Positions 55,468-63,920 of a stretch of DNA of 64,000 nt are shown here, piece by piece (positions within the stretch are counted from its first letter, which is position 1; every line of letters starts with the position of its first letter). The stretch is from NCBI GenBank assembly GCA_965233625.1, contig OZ247499.1, positions 5,394,001 to 5,458,000 of the forward strand, read 5' to 3'. A program made the position numbers and the translations under genes. This DNA is from G965233625 sp965233625. GTDB lineage: Bacteria; Planctomycetota; Planctomycetia; Pirellulales; Pirellulaceae. The notes under the pieces are model-generated. The model saw nothing but the letters and a program-made list of their open reading frames with translations. It ran no database searches and was not told where the DNA came from.

Positions 55468-56955
55468 CTAATTCCGCTGAGGACGCTGGGCCGGACCCGT
55501 CCGCATCACAAAATAGATGCCGATCATCAATGCCAGCCCTACTAGCATTGGTACGCCCAGACGCAGCAGAAGGTTCGCCGGAGTTGCCGAAGCCAGGGTC
55601 AGCGCCCCGGTTGAACCGGCCGGCGCCTCGGGCTGCTGGATGCTTGGCGGTGGCGAAGGTGGATCGGCTTCACTGGCAGCAGCCGCAGCCGGTAGCGCCG
55701 GCGCAGTCGCTGCTTTGTCGTCAGCGGTTTCTTCTGTCTTGGCGTCTTCCTTCTTTTCGGGGCGGACAGCCGCATCTGCGGTATCGTTGCCGGGGCCGAA
55801 GGGGAAGAACGTATTGGCCCGCTTCACGGCGGCTGGATCGATTTTTTCCAGCTTCTTGAGCTGCTCTTTAGCTTCCGGCAACGGGCAGGCACGCAGGAAA
55901 TTGATCACCGGCACGCGGACCCAGCTGGATTCATCGTCCGCGTTGACGAACAGCTCCACCAGCTTGTCGATCACGGTCCAGTCCTGCCAGCGGGCAAGAT
56001 CGGGAATCACCAGATCCGCCAGCGGCGGCCGGTTCAGCACCAGGCGGACAGACTTCTTCAACCGCTCGCGTGGCAGCTTGTCCGTTTCGGTCGCGTGAAA
56101 ACGTAACGCCATGATCGCGGCGTAGGTATCGGCGTATTCCGCATCTTTGTTGGCCAGATACTGCTTTTCGATCAGCGGCAGGCCTTCTTCGCCCCGCAGC
56201 AGCAGGTAGCATGCGATCAACGCATCCAGACCGGCTTTAGCGTCGCGATTGTCTGAAAGCAGCATCTTTTCCAGAACGGGCACGTCCTTCTCGCTGCCAC
56301 AGACGCCCAGCAGTGTCAGGTACAGGCGGCGACGGCTGGCGGGAATGTCCGTGTTCTGCACCCACTTCAGAATCTGATCGTGGTTAAGCTGATCGCGGAT
56401 GCCTTGAATGTCTTCGTACGGCGCCTTGGCGAATTCGTCGTAGGCGTCGCGGGCCACCATCTCGTCCGGATGCTCCAGATAATCCTGCAGGAAGACCAGC
56501 CGTTTGCCGGTGTCTTCAGGCAGTTTCAACAGCGAATCCAGGTATTTCCGGCCCTCTTTGGTCAGCGGCAGCGGCGTGGACCACATCAACTCGGGCGGAT
56601 CGACGCCCATAATCAGGAATTCGTCACCTTTTTTACCTTCGCCAAAGAAGATGGTCTCGACCATCCGTTTTTTAGCGTTGGGCAACGAACCTGAAGATTT
56701 CAGGTACTTGTCGCCTTTGATAATGGTGGTGACCTCAAATCCCGCCTTTGGCACTTCGCCGTCGGGGAAAGCCAATGCTTCGTCATCGCTGATGGGCGGC
56801 GGTGGAACGGCTAATGTGCCGATGATTACCACGTCCATCGAGGCAATTTCTTCGCTAAATGTCTGCGAGCTGGCGGTGCAGAACGGACACGCCGCCGCGC
56901 ATGTTGCCATCGAGACAACGCCGAGCAGCGATAATAAGGTTGTATAAAGCCGCAT
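55468..56955 (-). CDS. Exported HEAT-like repeat protein with C-terminal anchor
   Basis: The 495-residue product has a signal peptide followed by ACPFCTASSQTFSEE, a CxxC-containing region near the N-terminus, then helical repeats (about 130-370; RRRLYLTLLGVCGSEKDV, VPVLEKMLLSDNRDAKAGLD) that resemble HEAT/ARM repeats, a Pro/Ala-rich linker (about 400-455) and a C-terminal helix (about 465-488, LGVPMLVGLALMIGIYFVM). Probably a periplasmic scaffold. ATG at 56955 is used. It precedes the DUF3299-like gene in the same transcript direction. Confidence 0.65.
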   Translation of the reverse strand: MRLYTTLLSLLGVVSMATCAAACPFCTASSQTFSEEIASMDVVIIGTLAVPPPPISDDEALAFPDGEVPKAGFEVTTIIKGDKYLKSSGSLPNAKKRMVETIFFGEGKKGDEFLIMGVDPPELMWSTPLPLTKEGRKYLDSLLKLPEDTGKRLVFLQDYLEHPDEMVARDAYDEFAKAPYEDIQGIRDQLNHDQILKWVQNTDIPASRRRLYLTLLGVCGSEKDVPVLEKMLLSDNRDAKAGLDALIACYLLLRGEEGLPLIEKQYLANKDAEYADTYAAIMALRFHATETDKLPRERLKKSVRLVLNRPPLADLVIPDLARWQDWTVIDKLVELFVNADDESSWVRVPVINFLRACPLPEAKEQLKKLEKIDPAAVKRANTFFPFGPGNDTADAAVRPEKKEDAKTEETADDKAATAPALPAAAAASEADPPSPPPSIQQPEAPAGSTGALTLASATPANLLLRLGVPMLVGLALMIGIYFVMRTGPAQRPQRN

Positions 56956-57203
56956 TAGGTAGGCCCCCTGCCAAACGCGATAATTCTTTGAGAGTAAGAA
57001 AGTCGACTCCCTCATGCATTATTGTGGCACAGTACTGCCGGAAAAGAAATAGTAACCGCCCATCGTAGTGGCGGTTGCAGGCGGCGATTATCCAGAAAAC
57101 GCCGTAGTTAACGCAAAATTCGTTGCGATCGACGCCCGTTACCAGACATCTGGTCCTGGTGCGGTGGATTCAGAAGAATTCGCAGCCCGGTCAGCGCGTT
57201 GGA

Positions 57204-58145
57204 TCAGCGCGTCGGGTCAGCCGGGCGCGAAGCAACGCGGTGAGTCACGCCGCTGGTGTCGCGGAGGTCAATCACCAGCGCGCTCGAGTCGCTGGCGGCG
57301 ATAGGGCCGTGTTTGTGGACGAATGCTTCCAGCCGCTCGATCTTTTCGCTGGCCGTTGCTTCGCCCGTCTGCTCGCTGCCCGGCGCACGGCCCCAGAGAA
57401 CACGGGCGCCTTCGCGGGTGTGGATTTCGTACTGAATACTCTCTGTATCTGCGGCCGCCCCCGCGAAAGTCACAATGCGATACAGTTCCAGCTCTCGCCA
57501 CTGCTGTTTCCAGGCTTCCGCAACACGGGCGGCGCCTTCTACGCGGGGATCGCCCCACGGGGCGCCAAGCGTACCACTGGGCGGCAACCGGCCGGCGGAG
57601 ATACGCAGGAAATCCCGCGCCTGCTTAGGTGAAAAATCGTCTGGCGGCAGCAGCACGCTGTGTCGGTCAACCGGCAGCAGACCGCGGCCAGTGGCGGTGT
57701 ACACTTCGACCATAGCAACGGGCATGCGATACGTCATCGTGACGTCGATCCGCGGACCGTCATGCTTCTCGACCCGCTCGACTTCCTCCACCCAGGGATG
57801 GGTGGCAAAGGCATTGGCCACGCGGTCGACGGCCTGACGGTCGAGCACGGAAACCTGGGCAAGATCATCGCTGGCGACCACTTCCGCCTTCACATCGTCC
57901 TGAATCCAGTCCGGCTGCTGCGGCGTGTGAATCTGATCGGCCGAGATGAGAAACCGCGGATCGTTGCGGACGCTGACGGCCACACGCTCCCAGCCATACT
58001 GCCCGGCCGCGATGATGCCGGCAATAAGAATGACAAAGCCAATGATCTGCGCCACGACCGTACGGAAGGGCGCCGTTACCGCCTGAGTGACCCGCGCGAA
58101 AAAGGGAAGCTGCTTCTTTTTGTGCTTGCTCTTTTTCTTAGCCAC
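57204..58145 (-). CDS. FtsQ/DivIB-like protein (POTRA)
   Basis: The 313-residue protein has a basic cytoplasmic start (MAKKKSKHKKKQLP), one helix (about 31-49, VAQIIGFVILIAGIIAAGQ) and a periplasmic part beginning with a POTRA-like region (LDRQAVDRVANAFATHPWVEEVERVEK, about 98-125) and VTMTYRMPVAMVEVY. This is the layout of FtsQ/DivIB, which recruits division-septum proteins; similarity is moderate. Its gene is the first after murB (282 bases apart, same direction), an arrangement found in dcw clusters (murB-ftsQ). No ftsA/ftsZ is seen. Confidence 0.6.
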   Translation of the reverse strand: MAKKKSKHKKKQLPFFARVTQAVTAPFRTVVAQIIGFVILIAGIIAAGQYGWERVAVSVRNDPRFLISADQIHTPQQPDWIQDDVKAEVVASDDLAQVSVLDRQAVDRVANAFATHPWVEEVERVEKHDGPRIDVTMTYRMPVAMVEVYTATGRGLLPVDRHSVLLPPDDFSPKQARDFLRISAGRLPPSGTLGAPWGDPRVEGAARVAEAWKQQWRELELYRIVTFAGAAADTESIQYEIHTREGARVLWGRAPGSEQTGEATASEKIERLEAFVHKHGPIAASDSSALVIDLRDTSGVTHRVASRPADPTR

Positions 58146-58218
58146 TGCGCTGGCTCCCTGGAATGCACGCGTATGTTGCAGCGGTCACTATCGAGTGATC
58201 GCAACGACGCGGCCACCC

Positions 58219-58361
58219 ACACTAACCCGAAGCGCAAGCGAGGGACGTTTGATCTGGATGCGGAATCAAGGACTTTTGGCCGCTTGATCTCCGATGAAAC
58301 ATGCCTTCAACCGGCGATGCGCTGCTTATTCCGGCGCCCCTCGCTCGCGCTTCGGGTTAGT
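58219..58361. repeat. Palindromic intergenic element, type A copy 3
   Basis: Arms ACACTAACCCGAAGCGCAAG CGAGGGACG and CGCCCCTCGCTCGCGCTTCG GGTTAGT, with a centre containing GTTTGATCTGGATGCGGAAT. It lies between murB and the FtsQ-like gene; the 281-base gap holds no other feature. Confidence 0.85.
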
Positions 58362-58426
58362 ATCTGCGTTGTAGATACCCGTGCTTAATGAAGCTGATAC
58401 ACCTTTATTGGTTATCGGCTTCCGGG

Positions 58427-59305
58427 CTACCAGACTTCGATGGCAAGTTCAAGTTCAACTCCTGCGCGGTCTGCGACCTGGTTGCGGATCAGGTCGGCTA
58501 GGCGAATTACGTCCTGGCTGGTAGCGCCGGGCCCTGCCACGATGAAATTGGCGTCGCGATCGCTGACTTCCGCTTCGCCCATGCTGGCGCCTTTGAGGCC
58601 CGCCTGTTCGATGAGGCTAGCAGCGCTGGCGCCGCCTGGATTCTTGAAGATACAGCCCGAGTTCTGATCGCTGCGCGGCTGCGTCGCCTGTTTTTCGATC
58701 CACAGCTTCTGCATGCGTTTGGTCAGTTCCTGCGGGTCGCCCGGCTCCAGCTCAAATTCCGCGCTAAGAATGACCAGTTCGTCCAGCGAGCTATGGCGGT
58801 ACGCGAAGTTCAGCTCTTCCCGCGTGCGGTGCAGAATCTCTCCGTCGCGTGTCATCACGGCCGCGGCAGTGGTCCACTGACCGATGTCGCCGCCACTTGT
58901 GCTGCTGTTGGAATGCAGTGCTCCGCCCACCACGCCAGGAATGCCGGTCAACTGCTCGAAGCCGCCCAGCCCTTCGCGGATGGAGGTGGAAATAACGTGC
59001 GACAACCGCGCGCCGGCGCCGGCTTTCACAATATTTCCCTCGACTTCAATGCCATTGAAAGCGGGCGCCGCCAGATGAATCACCACGCCGGGTGCGCCTT
59101 CGTCGCGGACCAGCAGGTTCGAGCCGCCGCCTAGTAGCCGGACGGTGACTTCTTCTTCGCGGCACCGCTGCACCAGGGCGGCCAGTTCTTCAACGCTTGT
59201 CGGTTCGGCGAAATACTCCGCCAGTCCGCCTACGCGCAGCCATGTGTGCGGCGCCATCGGTTCGTTTTCGCGGACAAAATGTTCAAATCCGGAGAGCAGT
59301 CCCAT
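58427..59305 (-). CDS. murB: UDP-N-acetylenolpyruvoylglucosamine reductase
   Basis: The 292-residue protein has the FAD-binding fold: LRVGGLAEYFAEP, VRLLGGGSNLLVRD, GFEQLTGIPGVVGGALHSN and the C-terminal core SGCIFKNPGGASAASLIEQAGLKG. It reduces enolpyruvyl-UDP-GlcNAc to UDP-MurNAc in peptidoglycan precursor synthesis. The catalytic acid, usually Ser in GS.FKNP, appears as Cys (GCIFKNP); I have seen this change in some bacterial MurB proteins, so it is not clearly a loss. Length fits the short type II class. Start ATG at 59305. Confidence 0.93.
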   Translation of the reverse strand: MGLLSGFEHFVRENEPMAPHTWLRVGGLAEYFAEPTSVEELAALVQRCREEEVTVRLLGGGSNLLVRDEGAPGVVIHLAAPAFNGIEVEGNIVKAGAGARLSHVISTSIREGLGGFEQLTGIPGVVGGALHSNSSTSGGDIGQWTTAAAVMTRDGEILHRTREELNFAYRHSSLDELVILSAEFELEPGDPQELTKRMQKLWIEKQATQPRSDQNSGCIFKNPGGASAASLIEQAGLKGASMGEAEVSDRDANFIVAGPGATSQDVIRLADLIRNQVADRAGVELELAIEVW

Positions 59306-59472
59306 CGCAGACTTTTCCTGACCAGCAGCTTACCTATCGCCCGGCGAATTTACGCTTGCCGCCAGGCTTCTACACAGCGTGCAGAATAACAGAAAAATCA
59401 GCGCCGCCCCAGAACCGTTTGCGAAGTCTACGGAACATACAGGCGACGGGCATAAACAAAAGAGACGACGCC

Positions 59473-59802
59473 CTAGGGTCCGTAATACTCCATTTGACGT
59501 TCCATCAGCTCGACTTCCATTTTCGATACCAGAACTTCGCCACACGCCGACCGGTAGGTGTCCTCACAGGTTTCCACTGCCCGTTTTAGGTCCTCATCAT
59601 CTGGGGCCAATGCCAAGTCCGCGCGAGCTGATTCCAGGTTGGTTTGACATCGTTCCTTTTCTGCTTCCGCATTCCTGAGACGGAGCTTCTTTTTCTGCAT
59701 TATCTCCGTATTTGAAGGTCCGCAGCCAGCGGCCAACAGTACGGAAAGGCTAAGCAGAACGAACAGGTGCATCATCGTGCCTGGAATAATTGGCGAGTGC
59801 AT
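59473..59802 (-). CDS. Small lipoprotein with charged helical body
   Basis: The product (109 residues) has a lipobox (LSVLLAAGCGPSN) and a charged helical body (KKKLRLRNAEAEKERCQTN), with three cysteines in the mature part. ATG at 59802 has GGAG 8 bases upstream; an ATG at 59775 is the alternative. No family is recognised. Confidence 0.6.
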   Translation of the reverse strand: MHSPIIPGTMMHLFVLLSLSVLLAAGCGPSNTEIMQKKKLRLRNAEAEKERCQTNLESARADLALAPDDEDLKRAVETCEDTYRSACGEVLVSKMEVELMERQMEYYGP

Positions 59803-60194
59803 CTTCAGTTCTCCAGGCCATTCAGCCGCTTCAAGGCGTTTTTCGGACGCAAGTTGATGTTTGTATTGCGTGTGCGTTACCCGTAATTATTATATCCGTG
59901 AGGTTACGTAACCAGTTTCGCACCAAATCATGGCCAGTATTCTGGCTCCTGCCGCGAACCTTCCCTGCTGGTTGCCCCTCTCAAGGTACAACGATTGCGC
60001 AAGCCGTATGGACAAACATCAGCGACTTGCGTAAAACCCTTCCCCAATCCGTTTGCAGCATGCCGTCAGGCAGTTGCCCGCAGATAACGCTTACAAGAGA
60101 TACACCGGTTTTCTGTGGTTTCCGGCTCATGCCGGCCAGCCACTTGGCCGATGTAGCAAAGAACACTCAGAATTTCACGTTTGAAGGTGCTATT
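59803..60194. other. Intergenic region without a convincing gene
   Basis: A long open frame reaches back to 59790, but its sequence before 60195 lacks protein character. The promoters for the lipoprotein (leftward) and the small gene at 60195 must lie here. No repeats or RNA genes are seen. Confidence 0.35.
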
Positions 60195-60425
60195 ATGGCA
60201 ACCTCTTTCACAAGCCATGCCCGCCATCCCGTTGCCGTTAGCGCTGCCGGAAGTGGTGTGGCTCGTCAGTTCCGCGTTCAGTATCACGAAACCGCCGGAA
60301 CGTTGTGGCGTCAGTACGCTACATTCGGCCGCCGCGAACAGGCCGAAGAGTGCCTGGCGAAGCTCCTCAGCCGGGGCCTGGCCGCGCGGATGGTTTCCTT
60401 CGTCATTCCGCCTGTATCTGTGTAA
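60195..60425 (+). CDS. Small basic protein of unknown function
   Basis: The 76-residue product begins MATSFTSHARHPVAVSAAG and has a compact region VQYHETAGTLWRQYATFGRR EQAEECLAKLLSRG. GAAGG lies 8 bases upstream of the ATG. The pattern (EQAEECLAKLLSRGLAARMV) suggests a small alpha/beta fold. No family is recognised and it has no signal peptide. Gene status is moderate: it stands alone but reads like protein. Confidence 0.5.
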   Translation: MATSFTSHARHPVAVSAAGSGVARQFRVQYHETAGTLWRQYATFGRREQAEECLAKLLSRGLAARMVSFVIPPVSV

Positions 60426-60595
60426 GGCAGCAGGCGACGGCGACAACCTGACGACGGTCCGCCGGGGCGGCTGACGTCTGAAAATCCACACGGCAGGTTT
60501 GACAACCGTACGCCGACCGGTTTCTATTTCCGGGCTGAAGCATTTGTTAATAACGTTGTGTTATTACGTTGCACAGCACCTGAAGGAACCGCAGC

Positions 60596-61351
60596 ATGGC
60601 ATTTTCTCTTGAGGGCCGCGTCGCTCTTGTAACGGGCAACAGCACCGGTCTTGGCAAAGCAATCGGCCTGGCGCTGGGTAAAGCCGGCGCTTCGGTGCCC
60701 GTGAACTTCGCCCACAACACCCAACGCGCAGAAGCAGCGCTGGAAGAATATAAGGCCGCCGGCGTCCGCACCATGCTCTGCCAGGCGGATGTGACTTCGG
60801 AAGAAGACGTCGACGGCATGTTCTCCGCCATCGAAAGCGAGATCGGCCCGGTCGATATCATCGTGGCCAACGCCACCTGCGAACAACCGTTGATGCCTAT
60901 CGAAGAATACGACTGGGCCTTCTACCAGCGGATGCTCGACTTCTTCATCAAAAGCCCCTTCCTGCTGGCCCGCCGCGCACTGCCGCACATGAAGGCGCAG
61001 AAGTGGGGCCGGTTTGTGAACATCACCAGCGAAGTGTTTCAGCGCAGTGTCGCCCCGTTCAGCGCCTACGTGGCGGCCAAGGGCGGGCAGGTTGGCTGGT
61101 CGCGCAGCATGGCTTCGGAACTGGCGCCGGCCGGCATTACGGTCAACATGGTGGCGCCGGGCTGGATCCCCGTCGAACGCCATGAAAATGATCCGCAGGA
61201 AATGAAAGACGAATACCGCGCCCTGATCCCCGCCAATCGCTGGGGCGTGCCCGACGATGTCGCCGGCGCCGTGCAGTACCTGGCCAGCGAAGAAGCCTCG
61301 TTCGTCACTGGCCAGACGATCTGCGTCAACGGCGGCATGACGCCCTGGTAA
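60596..61351 (+). CDS. Short-chain dehydrogenase/reductase
   Basis: The 251-residue protein has the SDR signatures: TGNSTGLGKA (NAD(P)-binding), VANA where NNAG is usual, S145 in NITSEV, the YVAAK catalytic pair (Y158, K162) and the C-terminal GQTICVNGGMTPW. This FabG-like family reduces or oxidises carbonyl/alcohol groups; substrate is not known. AAGGA precedes the ATG. It is a single gene, convergent with the small lipoprotein gene. Confidence 0.92.
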   Translation: MAFSLEGRVALVTGNSTGLGKAIGLALGKAGASVPVNFAHNTQRAEAALEEYKAAGVRTMLCQADVTSEEDVDGMFSAIESEIGPVDIIVANATCEQPLMPIEEYDWAFYQRMLDFFIKSPFLLARRALPHMKAQKWGRFVNITSEVFQRSVAPFSAYVAAKGGQVGWSRSMASELAPAGITVNMVAPGWIPVERHENDPQEMKDEYRALIPANRWGVPDDVAGAVQYLASEEASFVTGQTICVNGGMTPW

Positions 61352-61391
61352 GCAGTCGCGTCAGTGGCCTGACCGCGGCGTCAGCCTTGAA

Positions 61392-61775
61392 CTACTTGGA
61401 CGTGATTTTGAACTCAAACACGTTGGTGGATTCGTCTTCCGTCACGTTCGCGTTGAGTCCGCCTTCTGCATTCCACTTAGGTGGAATTGTGTTCTGAGTG
61501 GGATCTTCGTTGTCCATGATGCGGACGGTGCACTCAGCAATGGGGGCGTTGCCCGAAAACTTGCCGTCTTCAATCTTCAGTTTCTGTGTCTCCGGGGATT
61601 CCGGATGCGCGAATTCTATCTGCCCGGACGGCATGGGCTTTCCGTCTAGCAGCACCGTTCCAGAAACGGGCGCGCCGGGTACTTCGGTTGTGCCGCCTGG
61701 GCCGCATGCCGTAAGCAGGCAGCAAAAGAGAGCCACCAGAAGAAATCCTTGAACTTGCAGTGCGTTTCGATTCAC
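61392..61775 (-). CDS. Small lipoprotein downstream of the DUF1559 gene
   Basis: The 127-residue product has a lipobox (LFCCLLTACGPGG) and a small beta-rich domain (PVSGTVLLDGKPMPSGQIEF) of the carboxypeptidase-regulatory-like type that planctomycetes use behind DUF1559 genes. It is on the same strand as the DUF1559 gene and separated from it by a terminator. Confidence 0.7.
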   Translation of the reverse strand: MNRNALQVQGFLLVALFCCLLTACGPGGTTEVPGAPVSGTVLLDGKPMPSGQIEFAHPESPETQKLKIEDGKFSGNAPIAECTVRIMDNEDPTQNTIPPKWNAEGGLNANVTEDESTNVFEFKITSK

Positions 61776-61807
61776 AGGTTATTTCCTTACCAAGTTGTGT
61801 ATCCAAT

Positions 61808-61850
61808 GAAAAAAACCGCCCATTGAAGATGCAGAACATCAATGGGCGGT
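61808..61850 (-). terminator. Rho-independent terminator of the DUF1559 gene
   Basis: Perfect 12-bp arms ACCGCCCATTGA (61815-61826) and TCAATGGGCGGT (61839-61850). On the minus strand the hairpin is followed by a T-run (complement of 61808-61814), 30 bases after the DUF1559 stop and before the small lipoprotein gene. Confidence 0.85.
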
Positions 61851-61879
61851 GTTGCGATGTTTAACAGGCCGGAGATGCG

Positions 61880-62779
61880 TTACGGCAATTCGGCAACCTG
61901 GCCGTCGTTGCGGGCGCCAATGCGGTTACGGATGGTCTGGTTGGTGGTTTCGGGGAAGAACCGCACCGAGCCGTCCACCAGCACGCCGTTAATTCCGCCA
62001 GGGTGGAAGCTGTGGAAAGCACGCTCGTCCCTGCTGTTAAACGCCCAGCGGGTCGAACCGACGTGTTCCGACGCTTCGTTTGTGCCTGCTCCACTGTCCA
62101 TGTGGCTAGAGAAGATGGCGTTGCAGCTGCACCAGTTGCATTGCGGAGAGGCTTTATCGATGCCGGTTTTCTCCGCCACCATCAGCGTCGAGCTGGTTCC
62201 GTCGGTGATGTCCGAGAAACGCAGGCCATCGTTGCGGGGATTACCAAAACGGAAGACACCATTCGTGTTCCAGGTGTTGGCCGAATCGTCGCCGCTGGTC
62301 CAGTTGCTACCAGCGTTGCCCGCGTAGTTATGGGTTGCCTGGTTGCCCTGAATCTTTGGATTCGCTGACGAAGGGCAAACAAAGGCGTCGATATCCGCCC
62401 GCACTGCGGCGTCAATTTCAGGATTGTTGCCCATCCAGCCGCTGTCACTGAAGATGCGGTTGTCGACGGTGTCGTACAGATTATCCCGCTCCATGAATGG
62501 CAGGATGTAAACGCCCCAAGCCCAACCCCAACCACCGCGGTTGGCGCCGTTATTGCTCAAACTTCCAGCCATGCCGACGGGCAATTCGCCGTACGTGTCA
62601 TGGTGGTTGTGCATCGCTAGGCCAATCTGCTTCAGATTGTTAGTGCACTGCGCGCGGCGGGCGGCTTCGCGGGCGGCTTGGACGGCTGGCAGCAGCAGGG
62701 CTACCAGTACGCCAATGATGGCAATCACAACAAGTAGCTCCACCAGGGTAAAGCCACGACGATTCCTTCGAGATTCCAT
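61880..62779 (-). CDS. DUF1559 protein with pilin-type N-terminus
   Basis: The 299-residue product begins MESRRNRRGFTLVELLVVIA, a type IV pilin-like leader with G9-F10 cleavage site and E14, followed by LPAVQAAREAARRAQCTNNL typical of planctomycete DUF1559 proteins. The C-terminal domain contains FHPGGINGVLVDGSVRFFPE. These pilin-like proteins are very numerous in planctomycetes; the biology is not established. Ends at a strong terminator. Confidence 0.93.
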   Translation of the reverse strand: MESRRNRRGFTLVELLVVIAIIGVLVALLLPAVQAAREAARRAQCTNNLKQIGLAMHNHHDTYGELPVGMAGSLSNNGANRGGWGWAWGVYILPFMERDNLYDTVDNRIFSDSGWMGNNPEIDAAVRADIDAFVCPSSANPKIQGNQATHNYAGNAGSNWTSGDDSANTWNTNGVFRFGNPRNDGLRFSDITDGTSSTLMVAEKTGIDKASPQCNWCSCNAIFSSHMDSGAGTNEASEHVGSTRWAFNSRDERAFHSFHPGGINGVLVDGSVRFFPETTNQTIRNRIGARNDGQVAELP

Positions 62780-63065
62780 TGCAGCGGTCTCCGGAAAATG
62801 AAAAGGGAGAAATTTCTGGAAACAACCGCCACATTCCCATAAACGCAGTGTTTACAGAGGATGAGATAGAGAGAAAATGCGTGACGAGTGCTTCCCCTCG
62901 GGGATACTACCAGGGGTGCATGCAAATTTCCAGTTTTACTGGAATTTTCTTATCAATTTCTTGATGTAATCTTCCCCCGGTCCCTGAACCGACCGCAGAA
63001 CCCTCGGTAAACCACGTCTAGCAAGCGATTTAGGGCCATTTGCGGCCTGAATCGCCCGCAAGCAC

Positions 63066-63920
63066 CTACAACCAGTCCGCCATCACCTTCAACAGGTCGC
63101 CACGGCAGCCGCGATAGAAGTGGTCGGCGCCTGTAACGGTGCTGCATTCAAGTGGTGCGCCGGTATCTTCCGCAATTTTCGTCAGGGCGGCGGGCATTCC
63201 CGCGAAGGCGATGCCGCCTTCAAGTTCTACGGAGCCGTAGACAAAGAGTGTGCGTACGGGCAGCTTATGGGCGAACTTCAGAATGTTGTAGTTCTCGGCC
63301 GGTCCATACTTATCGATGTAGGCCTCAGCAGCAATTAGCAGCGGGTAAGGGAAGGAAACATCGATAAGTGCTGCGGGCTTGCCCGCGGCGATGCTCTGGT
63401 TGGCGGCGGTCAGAGAGTCGAAGAACAGGCTGCTCTGACTGGAATTCTGAAACGCCTTGTACGAAAGCCGCGGCGGCGAAGCAGCAACCACCGCTGCAAT
63501 GGCGGGATGGGGATCGTGGGCGGCGGCGTAAACAGACTTGATGGCGCCAAGACTATGCCCGAACAACGCAATCCGCTGGTAGCCGCGGTCTTGCAGCAGA
63601 TCCACCCAAGCCCGCACATCATGCGTGCAATCCGAAACCTTTTCAAACGCGGCGCCCTGCCGGTGATTCCGCCCGGTGGAAATCGCCGTATTCACACCGT
63701 CGTGACCACGGGTGTTGGCCCACAGCACCGCGGCGCCGGTTTCCCGCAATCCAGGCGTGAGTTCTTCCAGCATGGTCGAACTGTAGAAGTTGCCGCCCAC
63801 GCCCGGCAGGCACACAATCGCGTCGATACCGTCCGGCTTTGCCGCCGCCGTGGGTTCGCACAAGGCGCCGTCCACGCGCAGACCGTCGGCAGTCGTGGTG
63901 TGGATCAGATCAACAATCAC
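63066..63920 (-). CDS. Alpha/beta hydrolase
   Basis: The 284-residue protein has the alpha/beta hydrolase fold with nucleophile S123 in FGHSLGA, an oxyanion region CLPGVGGN, and the C-terminal histidine H267 in TGADHFYRG; the acid is likely in the VYGSVELEGG loop. No signal peptide. GTG at 63920 overlaps the stop of an upstream frame (GTGA), which supports this start. Its frame is open back to the window edge, so a longer form is possible. Substrate is unknown. Confidence 0.85.
   Translation of the reverse strand: MIVDLIHTTTADGLRVDGALCEPTAAAKPDGIDAIVCLPGVGGNFYSSTMLEELTPGLRETGAAVLWANTRGHDGVNTAISTGRNHRQGAAFEKVSDCTHDVRAWVDLLQDRGYQRIALFGHSLGAIKSVYAAAHDPHPAIAAVVAASPPRLSYKAFQNSSQSSLFFDSLTAANQSIAAGKPAALIDVSFPYPLLIAAEAYIDKYGPAENYNILKFAHKLPVRTLFVYGSVELEGGIAFAGMPAALTKIAEDTGAPLECSTVTGADHFYRGCRGDLLKVMADWL

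Noticed and set aside
57053..57076. Hairpin AACCGCC...GGCGGTT as a terminator
   Set aside because: The stem is short and no T-run follows on either strand.
59790..60194. Upstream extension of the small gene at 60195
   Set aside because: The extended part looks like intergenic sequence and overlaps the divergent lipoprotein start; ATG at 60195 has a good ribosome site.
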